From Phycisphaerales bacterium (lineage in GTDB: Bacteria; Planctomycetota; Phycisphaerae; Tepidisphaerales; Tepidisphaeraceae), in assembly GCA_003153655.1 (NCBI GenBank), contig PMAK01000218.1, positions 1,241 through 9,990 of the forward strand: 8,750 nt of DNA, in the 5' to 3' direction. The translations under genes were made by a program, and so were the position numbers. Positions 1 through 6,700 of the stretch are shown piece by piece. Numbering within the stretch: the stretch's first letter is position 1; each line of letters begins with the position of its first letter. Below the pieces are notes generated by a model. That model was not told the origin of the DNA, searched no databases, and was given only the letters and a program-made list of their open reading frames with translations.

Positions 1-238
1 CGTGCTCGGTTGCCCACGTCTCAAACCCTGCCCGCCCGGACCGGTTCCGCCTGCTCCTCCCCTTCACATCAATCAATAGGTTTGGCCCCTTCTTGCTGTA
101 CACTACAAAATCAAACGATTTGAGCCGCGCATTGGCAAACAAAGCCCGCTTCGCTTCATCCACCGCGACATACGGAATCCCGCGGTCGCGCAGACACGCC
201 TCAAACGCCGCCTCGTAATGTACGCTCCGATCCGCCAC
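1..238 (-). CDS. Partial conserved hypothetical protein with a PD-(D/E)xK nuclease-like core
   Basis: Open reading frame running off the left edge; the visible part is the N-terminal 79 residues. I start it at the GTG at 236-238 (protein begins MADRSVHYEAAFEACL). An in-frame TTG at 245-247 is the alternative, and no in-frame ATG lies between it and rsmD. Visible segments in order: HYEAAFEACL helix (about 7-16), IPYVAVDEAKRAL (about 21-33), LKSFDFVVYS (about 39-48), then NLLIDVKGRSRR (about 53-64). The pattern FD followed by a strand and then DVKGR looks like the metal-binding D...(D/E)xK core of restriction-endonuclease-fold nucleases (inference). I associate this short family with planctomycete genomes, from memory. 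Its cellular role is unknown to me. It is divergent from rsmD across a short AT-rich gap. Codons end mostly in G or T, like rph on the same strand and unlike rsmD. Coding status is well supported by the family-like pattern; function is weak. Confidence 0.72.
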   Translation of the reverse strand, partial: MADRSVHYEAAFEACLRDRGIPYVAVDEAKRALFANARLKSFDFVVYSKKGPNLLIDVKGRSRRNRSGRAGFETWATEH

Positions 239-291
239 AACCGGCAATTCTAGCCAAACCTGCTTACAATCCGCTACATTACATTTGTTAC
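239..291. promoter_or_regulatory. Divergent AT-rich intergenic gap, probable bidirectional promoter
   Basis: A 53-bp gap between two divergent start codons, clearly more AT-rich than its flanks. On the plus strand TACAAT at 265-270 matches a sigma-70 type -10 box at 5 of 6 positions, and on the minus strand TGTAAT (283 down to 278) does the same. No convincing -35 box accompanies either one. The segment also repeats ACAT/TACA units (275-293), ending on the rsmD start codon. There is no Shine-Dalgarno sequence before rsmD, so its leader would be very short. The promoter assignment is inferred from position and -10 similarity only. Confidence 0.3.
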
Positions 292-870
292 ATGCGCATC
301 ATCGCCGGTGAATTCCGCAGCCGAACGCTCCTCCCCCCCACCGGCAACATCACCCGCCCGATCACTGATCGCGTCAAGCAATCGGTATTCGACATCGTCA
401 CCCCCTGGCTCGAAAACGCGGTCGTCTATGACCTCTTTGCAGGCACCGGCAGCCTCGGCCTGGAATCCCTCAGCCGCGGCGCAACGTCCGCAACCTTTTT
501 TGAATCCGACCCGCCAGCCCTCGATCACCTGCAAAAAAATATCGCGAACCTATCCGTCCAGCCGCGATCAAAGATTGTGAAGACCGATATATTCAAATGG
601 TTCGCATCTGCCCCGGAACCAACCCTACGCGCCGATGTCATCTTCCTCGACCCGCCCTACGCCTTCCTGAAAGACCGCCCCGATGATTTGAAAACCCTCG
701 CAACTCAGATCGCACGCAAACATCTCGCCCCAAAAGGACTCGTCGTCTTCCGTCACGACGTCGCCGACACCCTCGATCTCCCCTGGCTGCATTCGCTCGA
801 CACGCGAGACTACGGCTCAATGCGCATCCAGTTCCTCACTCCCCCAGCGCCCGCCGCTGATGTTCCATAA
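292..870 (+). CDS. rsmD: 16S rRNA (guanine(966)-N2)-methyltransferase RsmD
   Basis: 192-residue SAM-dependent methyltransferase. RsmD methylates N2 of G966 (E. coli numbering) in 16S rRNA during small-subunit assembly, in the cytoplasm. Seen in the sequence: the family N-terminus MRIIAGEFRSRTL; the TRPITDRVKQSVFD block (21-34); SAM-binding motif I DLFAGTGSLGLESLSRGA (47-64); the acidic residue E71 expected to hold the ribose; and the catalytic motif IV DPPY (120-123). Length is normal for the family. The ATG at 292 gives the canonical N-terminus, although no Shine-Dalgarno sequence precedes it, so initiation may be leaderless or SD-independent. Codons mostly end in C or A. The last 35 bp overlap the 3' end of rph on the opposite strand. 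The C-terminal tail PPAPAADVP is encoded within that overlap and is probably not functionally constrained. Confidence 0.95.
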   Translation: MRIIAGEFRSRTLLPPTGNITRPITDRVKQSVFDIVTPWLENAVVYDLFAGTGSLGLESLSRGATSATFFESDPPALDHLQKNIANLSVQPRSKIVKTDIFKWFASAPEPTLRADVIFLDPPYAFLKDRPDDLKTLATQIARKHLAPKGLVVFRHDVADTLDLPWLHSLDTRDYGSMRIQFLTPPAPAADVP

Positions 871-1633
871 CCGCCCGGCATCCCTTCGTCGCCATCGCAA
901 GCATCTCATCCAACCGCGCCTGATCAATCCCAATACCATCCTCAGCGCTTGCCTGAATCTCAACAAATTTTCCTGCGGCCGTGTACGCGATGTTCATATC
1001 CACTTCCGCCCGCGAATCATCCGCATAATCCAGATCGAGCAAAACCTCCCCATCCACCAGCCCCACGCTGATCGCCGCCAGTTGATTCTCCATCGCTTCC
1101 GTCGGCCGATACAGCGCCGAATCATATCGCGGCAAAATCTTTCCCGTGCTCGCATCCGAAGTGCTCTTCCCAATCACCCGAGGCATCGGCATCGTCGCCG
1201 GCAACTTTTTCACCGCATCCCGCATCGCCACGTACGCCGCCGAAATACAAGCCGTCCGTGTCCCACCATCCGCCTGCAAAACCTGGCAATCCACCGCCAA
1301 CGTATGCGGCCCGATCCGCCCCAAATCAATCGCCGCCCTAAGCGACCTCCCAATCAACCGCTGAATCTCCGTCCCCCGCGAATCCGTATGCCCGATCTTC
1401 GGCCACGGCTTCCTCTGCGGCGTCGATCCCGGCAACATTACATATTCCGCCGTCACCCAGCCCCCGGCCCGCTTCTCATCAAACCATGGCGGTACCTCCG
1501 CTGCCATAGAAACAGTGCAAAGCACGACCGTCTTCCCCTGCGTCCAAAGCACAGACCCCGCCGGCGTATCCGTAAACTGCCGCCGCACAGAAATCGCCCG
1601 CAACTCATCCACTCGTCGTCCATCCGTTCTCAT
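836..1633 (-). CDS. rph: Ribonuclease PH
   Basis: 265-residue phosphate-dependent 3'-5' exoribonuclease that trims nucleotides from tRNA precursor 3' ends in the cytoplasm, usually as a hexamer. Conserved blocks: MRTDGRRVDELR N-terminus, GGWVTAEYVMLP (57-68), SRGTEIQRLIGRSLRAAIDL (85-104) with phosphate-site R86, QADGGTRTA (120-128) with R126, and LLDLDYADDSRAEVDMN (198-214) with acidic residues D200 and D206 corresponding to the D178/D184 pair of the family. R86 and R126 fall at the usual family numbering, but the acidic pair is shifted by 22, so about 22 extra residues lie between roughly 146 and 183. The usual length is about 240. Start is the ATG at 1631-1633, giving the canonical N-terminus, without a clear Shine-Dalgarno sequence. 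Codons strongly prefer G or T at third positions. The 3' end overlaps the convergent rsmD by 35 bp. Confidence 0.96.
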   Translation of the reverse strand: MRTDGRRVDELRAISVRRQFTDTPAGSVLWTQGKTVVLCTVSMAAEVPPWFDEKRAGGWVTAEYVMLPGSTPQRKPWPKIGHTDSRGTEIQRLIGRSLRAAIDLGRIGPHTLAVDCQVLQADGGTRTACISAAYVAMRDAVKKLPATMPMPRVIGKSTSDASTGKILPRYDSALYRPTEAMENQLAAISVGLVDGEVLLDLDYADDSRAEVDMNIAYTAAGKFVEIQASAEDGIGIDQARLDEMLAMATKGCRAVMEHQRRALGE

Positions 1634-1680
1634 AAAACAAAGGCTACCACGTCAACCCCATTCTCTGAAACAGGAAGAGA
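1634..1680. promoter_or_regulatory. Divergent gap between rph and the efflux operon
   Basis: A 47-bp gap (143 bp if the small ORF at 1681-1776 is not translated) separating rph from the plus-strand metal-efflux genes. Both transcription units presumably start in or near it. I find no convincing -35/-10 pair on either strand: a TTGCGA at 1701-1706 followed by TTTATG at 1722-1727 has a 15-nt spacer and weak matches. I see no recognisable CueR, CsoR or CopY operator. The clear element is a purine-rich AGGAAGAGA at 1672-1680, directly before ATG 1681. Confidence 0.25.
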
Positions 1681-1776
1681 ATGACGATGCAGAAAACCAA
1701 TTGCGATATTCGGCAGCGAGATTTATGGCTCTCGCACATCAGAAAGCCCAGAAATGAGGTTTTAGGCAACCTGTGA
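1681..1776 (+). CDS. Possible 31-residue small ORF ahead of the Cys-rich gene
   Basis: Begins MTMQKTNCDIRQRDLW and ends VLGNL. The ATG at 1681 is preceded by AGGAAGAGA (1672-1680), one of the two best ribosome-binding sites in the window. The TGA at 1774-1776 directly abuts the ATG of the next gene (TGAATG), in the same reading frame. This arrangement is typical of translational coupling: ribosomes finishing the small ORF could restart on the next gene, which has no good Shine-Dalgarno sequence of its own. The peptide has one Cys and many basic residues, and resembles nothing I know. Alternatives are a chance ORF, or the true N-terminus of the next gene interrupted by an in-frame TGA. Coding status is unproven. 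Confidence 0.35.
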   Translation: MTMQKTNCDIRQRDLWLSHIRKPRNEVLGNL

Positions 1777-2241
1777 ATGGAAAAGACCGATAAGTCTAAT
1801 GCGTTCTTGACCATTGAAACATTCAATCGTATGGTTTCCAACGTGGGCCTGAATCTTCGCTATTTCATTTCCGCTTTGATCGTTATCACCCAACTGGCGG
1901 GTAGTCTCCCTTATTTGAACTGCATGGCCGGTCAATGCGCATCTAACACCCAATGTTCATCAGTACATTGCAAATGCTGTGGGCCGAATTCTCCGCGGAC
2001 CAAGAGTTCTCGCGAATCTCACAAACACACCACCGGCTGCAATCAGCAATGTCCGCTTGCAACCACCGGCAAGACAGTAACGATCACCAACCCGCAACCG
2101 GTTGCCTCACCGCTATTCGGCGTTAGTGAATTACAACCTTTTCTAACTGCGTACGCGGCGCCTTTCGCTCCTTCGATCCGCGAGTCTGCAAAATCAAATT
2201 CTCCCACGCTTCTGAGCTTATCCTGCGCGCTGACAATCTGA
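1777..2241 (+). CDS. Cys/His-rich membrane or exported protein of unknown function, probable metal binder
   Basis: 154 residues. A hydrophobic segment (about 29-47) follows a basic stretch and could be a signal peptide or an N-terminal anchor. Right after it is a cluster of cysteines: C49, C54, C60, C65, C67, C68, with H64; then H82, H84, C88 and C92. C150 lies near the C-terminus in the LSLSCALTI ending. Such clustering suggests Cu(I)/Ag(I) or similar soft-metal binding, or disulfides outside the cytoplasm; this is inference. I do not recognise the family. It heads the efflux gene cluster, 101 bp before the adaptor gene, supporting a metal-handling role. The start could be M1 at 1777 (abutting the upstream TGA) or M19 at 1831, which gives a more typical signal-peptide N-region; neither has a clear Shine-Dalgarno sequence. 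GC content is lower and third-position C bias much weaker than in cusA, suggesting a different history. Confidence 0.7.
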   Translation: MEKTDKSNAFLTIETFNRMVSNVGLNLRYFISALIVITQLAGSLPYLNCMAGQCASNTQCSSVHCKCCGPNSPRTKSSRESHKHTTGCNQQCPLATTGKTVTITNPQPVASPLFGVSELQPFLTAYAAPFAPSIRESAKSNSPTLLSLSCALTI

Positions 2242-2342
2242 TTCCCGCCAAAATCTGATCGCTAATACGTGGCGCGCCTCGCCGCATTTATGTGAGCGTG
2301 CGCTCCTCTTCCAGTCCAAAGTTCTTTTTTGCGCGAAATCCC
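2242..2342 (+). other. Intergenic spacer before the adaptor gene
   Basis: 101-bp spacer. It holds the palindrome GGCGCGCC (2271-2278), a short inverted repeat GAGCG/CGCTC (2294-2305) and a T run (2325-2330). The repeat is too tight and too far from the T run to make a convincing terminator. An in-frame GTG at 2292 could extend the adaptor by 17 residues (the peptide VSVRSSSSPKFFFARNP), but it lacks a ribosome-binding site and would place extra residues ahead of a normal signal sequence. I see no clear promoter. Confidence 0.3.
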
Positions 2343-3758
2343 ATGAAAACAATTGCCATAGCGGCATCCGCCGTTGTTTTGACCTTGGCTGCTGTATTCG
2401 CCGTGAAGGTCGCATCCGATCGCATGCAGCCAATGCCTGAAATGACGCCGGTTGCTGATTCAACAACACGGCCGAAACAACTCTGGACCTGTGGCATGCA
2501 TCCGCAAGTCATCCAGGATCATCCCGGCACCTGTCCCATCTGCCACATGAAGCTCGTGCCATTGAATATGGATTCGGATGCCGACACTGGAAATTCCGCC
2601 GACGGCAAAAAGAAAATCCTCTACTACTGGGATCCGATGCTCGGCCCATCATCAATCGCCCATGCCCCCGGCAAGAGCGCGATGGGAATGGATCTGGTGC
2701 CCGTCTACGAAGACCAGCAATCCGCCGGCCCCACCGTCCGAATCGATCCAACGATTGTCCAAAACATGGGCGTCCGCACCGCCGAAGTCTCCCGCGGGCC
2801 GCTGGAAAAAACCGTCCGCACGCTCGGAATTCTGGAAGTCCCCGAGCCGGCCCAATACGAAATCAATCTCAAGGTAAACGGCTGGATCAAAAACCTCTAC
2901 GCGAATCAGGAAGGGATGCACGTTCACACGGGCGAGCCTCTGTTTGATCTCTACAGCCCCGATCTCCAGGTTGCGGAGGAAGAATTGATCGGAGCCGTCC
3001 GATCACTCAAGTCGCTCGACCCAAAAGCAACTGATGCGATGCGGATGGAATCGCAAAATCTCGTCGATTCCGCAAAACAAAAGCTCCGCCTTTGGGGCGT
3101 GGCCGACGAAGACATCGCGTCAATCGCCAATTCAGACAAGGCCCCCGAAACCATCCCCTTCCGCAGCCCTATCGGCGGCCATGTCGCCGACAAGATGGTC
3201 GTTCAAGGTTCAGCCGTCCAGGCCGGCATGAAGATCATGCGGATCGAAGGCCACACCCAGCTCTGGCTCAACGCCCAGGTCTATGAAGATAACATGCCGC
3301 TCGTCGCGCTCGGCCAAACCGTCGAAGCAACCGTGGACGCCGTGCCGGGCAAAACGTTCACCGGCCCAATCACCTTCATCTATCCGCACCTCGATCACAT
3401 GGCCCGGACCGAAAGGGTTCGCGTCACGCTCGACAATCCAAAACATGAACTCAGCCCCGGCATGTACGCCACGGCGAACATCATCACCAAACCCATAGCC
3501 GACGCCGTATGGGTTCCGCGCGAAGCGGTCATCGACACCGGCACACGACAAATCGCCTTCGTCGCAGTCCGCCAAGGCCACTTCGAGCCGCGAAAAGTTC
3601 GCATGGGCCTGATGGGCGACGACGATCGTGTCCAGATTCTGGAAGGCCTCGCCCCCGGCGAAATGGTTGTCACCAGCGGCCAATTCCTGCTCGACGTCGA
3701 AAGCCGCACCACCGAAGCCATCGACAAGCTTCGCCAATCCGGGGGGATGGCCCAATGA
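2343..3758 (+). CDS. cusB: CusB-type periplasmic adaptor of a Cu/Ag efflux RND system
   Basis: 471-residue membrane fusion protein linking an inner-membrane RND pump to an outer-membrane channel and delivering metal to the pump. N-terminal hydrophobic segment about 3-24 (signal or anchor). Two heavy-metal-binding modules follow: W48-TCGMHP...CPICHMKLVPL (48-74), with C50, C64, C67, H53, M52, M69; and YYWDPM...APGKSAMGMDLVPVYED (94-124), with no Cys but M99, M114, M116. The adaptor body follows: first biotinyl-lipoyl half about 171-208, short helical hairpin about 209-262, second lipoyl half (FRSPIGGHV, 273-281, onward), beta-barrel about 310-385 (LWLNAQVYED, SPGMYATANI), and membrane-proximal part to the end (VWVPREAVIDTG, GLAPGEMVVTSGQFLLDVES). 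I start at ATG 2343, which places the signal segment at the N-terminus; a GTG at 2292 is the alternative. The stop overlaps cusA by ATGA (3755-3758). E. coli CusB is shorter (about 400) and lacks this pair of modules. Confidence 0.93.
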   Translation: MKTIAIAASAVVLTLAAVFAVKVASDRMQPMPEMTPVADSTTRPKQLWTCGMHPQVIQDHPGTCPICHMKLVPLNMDSDADTGNSADGKKKILYYWDPMLGPSSIAHAPGKSAMGMDLVPVYEDQQSAGPTVRIDPTIVQNMGVRTAEVSRGPLEKTVRTLGILEVPEPAQYEINLKVNGWIKNLYANQEGMHVHTGEPLFDLYSPDLQVAEEELIGAVRSLKSLDPKATDAMRMESQNLVDSAKQKLRLWGVADEDIASIANSDKAPETIPFRSPIGGHVADKMVVQGSAVQAGMKIMRIEGHTQLWLNAQVYEDNMPLVALGQTVEATVDAVPGKTFTGPITFIYPHLDHMARTERVRVTLDNPKHELSPGMYATANIITKPIADAVWVPREAVIDTGTRQIAFVAVRQGHFEPRKVRMGLMGDDDRVQILEGLAPGEMVVTSGQFLLDVESRTTEAIDKLRQSGGMAQ

Positions 3759-6700
3759 TCGAAAAAATCATCGAACTATCCGTCCGCAACAAGTTCATGG
3801 TTCTGCTGCTGACAGCCCTGCTCGTCGCAGCCGGAATCTGGGCGACGATCAATATCAGTCTGGATGCAGTGCCCGATCTTTCAGACGTGCAAGTCATCGT
3901 CACCACCGATTACGCCGGCCAGGCCCCGAACGTCGTGGAGGATCAAGTCACCTACCCGCTGACAACGGCGATGATGGGCATTCCCCACGCCAAGGTAGTC
4001 CGTGGCATCAGCATGTTCGAGCAGTCGTTCATCTACATCATCTTCGACGACAGCACCGATCTCTATTGGGCCCGCAGCCGTGTGCTCGAATACCTCAACT
4101 TCGTAAAAGATCGTCTTCCAGCGGGCGTCGAACCCAAACTCGGGCCCGATGCCACCGGCGTCGGTTGGGTCTACCAGTACATGCTCTATCCCGGCTATTA
4201 CTCCCCCGCACATCCAAACGGAATCTGGCACGATGAAACGAACGACAAGTGGTACGCCAACCCAAGCGACGCCCCACTCAACCGAAAATCATCGCTCATA
4301 AAAGTTCGCGCATTCGACAAGCCCGGCGTCAGTCCCCTCGATGGCAAACCCCTCGTCTCCTCCAACCAGGATCTGGCCAGCCTGCGCAGTCTTCAGGATT
4401 GGTATCTGCATTATCAGCTGACAGCCGTGCCAAACGTCGCCGAGGTCGCCCCCATCGGCGGCTTCGTCAAAGAATATCAGGTCGTCCTCAAACCGGAGCG
4501 CCTCCTCGCCTACACCCTCCCGGTCACCACGATCATGACCGCGATCCAACGCTCCAACAACGACGTCGGCGGATCAGTCATCGAACTAAGCGAAAACGAA
4601 TATATGGTCCGCAGCCGCGGATATCTCCAGGGAGTAAAAGACCTCGCCGATGTCCCGGTCGGCCTCGGCAAAGACGGCACGCCCATCATGCTCTCGGATG
4701 TCGCCACCCTCCAGATCGCCGGCGAAGAACGCCGCGGCATCGGCGAATGGAACGGTGAAGGCGAGGCCGTCGGCGGCGTCGTCATCGCCCGCTTCGGCGC
4801 CAACGCCTATCAAGTCATTCACGACGCCAAGGCAAAACTCGCCGACCTCGAAAACGGCCTGCCCCCCGGCGTCATCATCAAAACCACCTACGACCGCTCC
4901 GATCTCATCAAGCGCGCCGTCCACACCCTTCGCCACACCTTGCTAGAGGAAATGCTGGTCGTCGCCCTCGTCTGCATCTTCTTTCTATTGCACGCCCGCA
5001 GCTCACTCGTCGCCATCTTCGTCATTCCCAGCAGCATGCTCATCAGCCTGCTGACCATGCACCTCCTCGGCATCAACGCAAATATCATGAGCCTCGGCGG
5101 AATCGCCATCGCCGTCGGCGTAGTCGTCGACAGCGCCATCATCATGGTCGAAAACGCACACAAGCATCTCAATCACGAAGAAGAACAGGTCCGCGCCGGC
5201 AAATCTCCACGCCCGCGCAATGACATCATCATGGAAGCCGCCAAAGAGGTCGGCCCCAGCCTGTTTTTCAGCCTCCTGATCATCACCGTCAGCTTCATGC
5301 CCGTCTTCGTGCTGGGCGGCGAAAGCGGACGCCTCTTCAAACCCCTCGCCTTCACCAAAACATTCGCGATGGCCTCGGCATCGATTCTCTCCATCACCAT
5401 CATCCCCGTGCTCATGGTCTATTTCATCAGGGACCGCACCCTGCCCAAAGCCTGGGGCCGCAAAATAAACCTCCTCATCACGATCGCCGCGATAGTCCTC
5501 CCGGCAACTCTTCTCTATTTCCTCGCGAATCTCGAACCGGATTTGCAACCCTATCGATGGTGGATGGCCGGCGGCTGGGCGATCTTAGCTGCGATGGTTC
5601 TCCTGCCGCAGCGCATCATTCACGAAGATCAAAGCCCCATCAGCTACACGTTGCAAAAACTCTACAACCCGTTCTTTCGCGTCGCGATGAAATTCCGCTG
5701 GATCGTGCTGGTTCTCGCGCTGGCTTTCATGGCCTCGGCAGTCTGGCCGTTCACGCACCTCGGCAGCGAATTCATGCCGCCCCTCGATGAAGGCGACCTG
5801 CTGTATATGCCCACGACCGATCCAAGCATCAGCGTCACCAAAGCACGCCAAGTTCTCCAGCAGACCGACAAGCTGATCAAAACCTTCCCCGAAGTCGTCA
5901 GCGTCTACGGCAAGATCGGCCGCGCCGACACCGCCACCGACCCCGCGCCCCTCGACATGATCGAAAGCGTCACCCGATTGCAAACCGATCCGGACAAATG
6001 GCGCAAGCGAAAGATGACCTACTTCTTCGACCGCTGGCCCACCCTTCTCCGCTGGCCATTTCAGCACACCTTCTGGCCGGCCGAGCGGAAAATAACCATG
6101 GAGGAATTGGTCTACGGCTGGCAAGACGCCGACGGAACCGATCACCCCGGCCTCAATGCCGTCGTCACCGAGCCGGGCGTCGCCAATGCCTGGCCCATGC
6201 CGATCGAAAATCGCACCAACATGCTCTCCACCGGCATCAAAACACCCGTCGGAATCAAGATCATGGGCCCCGATCTGCAAGTGCTGGCGGACTTGGCTGA
6301 GAAAGCATCCACCATCATGCTCACCGTCCCCGGCACAACCAGCGCCTATCCCGAGCGATCCTTCGGCGGCCACTACCTCGACATCGACGTGAATCGCAAA
6401 CAAGCCGCCCGATATGGCCTGACCACCGGCGACGTGCAGGATGTCATCAGCACCAGCATCGGTGGAATGAAAACAACCACCGCCGTCGAAGGCCTCGAAC
6501 GCTATCCCGTCAACATCCGCTACGCCCGCGATCTCCGCGACGATCCCTCCGCCATCAAACAAGTGTTGATTTCAACGCCAACCGGCGCACAGATTCCGCT
6601 AGGCGAAGTCGCCACGTTAAAAATCGAACCCGGCCCGCCGATGATCAAAAGCGAAAACGCGCGCCGCTCCGCCTGGGTATTCGTGGACATCTCCGGCCGT

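Noticed and set aside
860..1684. Long plus-strand ORF (274 codons) opposite rph
   Set aside because: It is the antisense shadow of rph: extremely Arg/His/Pro-rich with no domain, whereas rph is conserved throughout.
1701..1728. TTGCGA/TTTATG as a sigma-70 promoter for the efflux operon
   Set aside because: Weak hexamers and a 15-nt spacer; it also lies inside the small ORF, downstream of its ribosome-binding site.
1774..1776. TGA as a selenocysteine codon joining the small ORF to the Cys-rich gene
   Set aside because: No SECIS-like hairpin is evident after it, and an ATG follows directly; translational coupling is simpler.
2271..2278. GGCGCGCC palindrome as an operator
   Set aside because: A single 8-bp GC palindrome with no second copy and no similarity to known copper-regulator sites; likely chance in GC-rich DNA.
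2294..2330. Inverted repeat GAGCG/CGCTC followed by a T run as a terminator
   Set aside because: The loop would be only 2 nt, the stem 5 bp, and the T run begins about 20 nt later, so it is not a convincing intrinsic terminator.
3509..3754. Upstream in-frame extension of cusA by 82 codons
   Set aside because: It lies entirely inside cusB in another frame, is Arg/Pro/His-rich, and the conserved CusA N-terminus begins at ATG 3755.
5585..6562. Minus-strand ORF of 325 codons within cusA
   Set aside because: Shadow of cusA: low-complexity Gly/Asp/Glu-rich composition caused by the reverse complement of biased codons.
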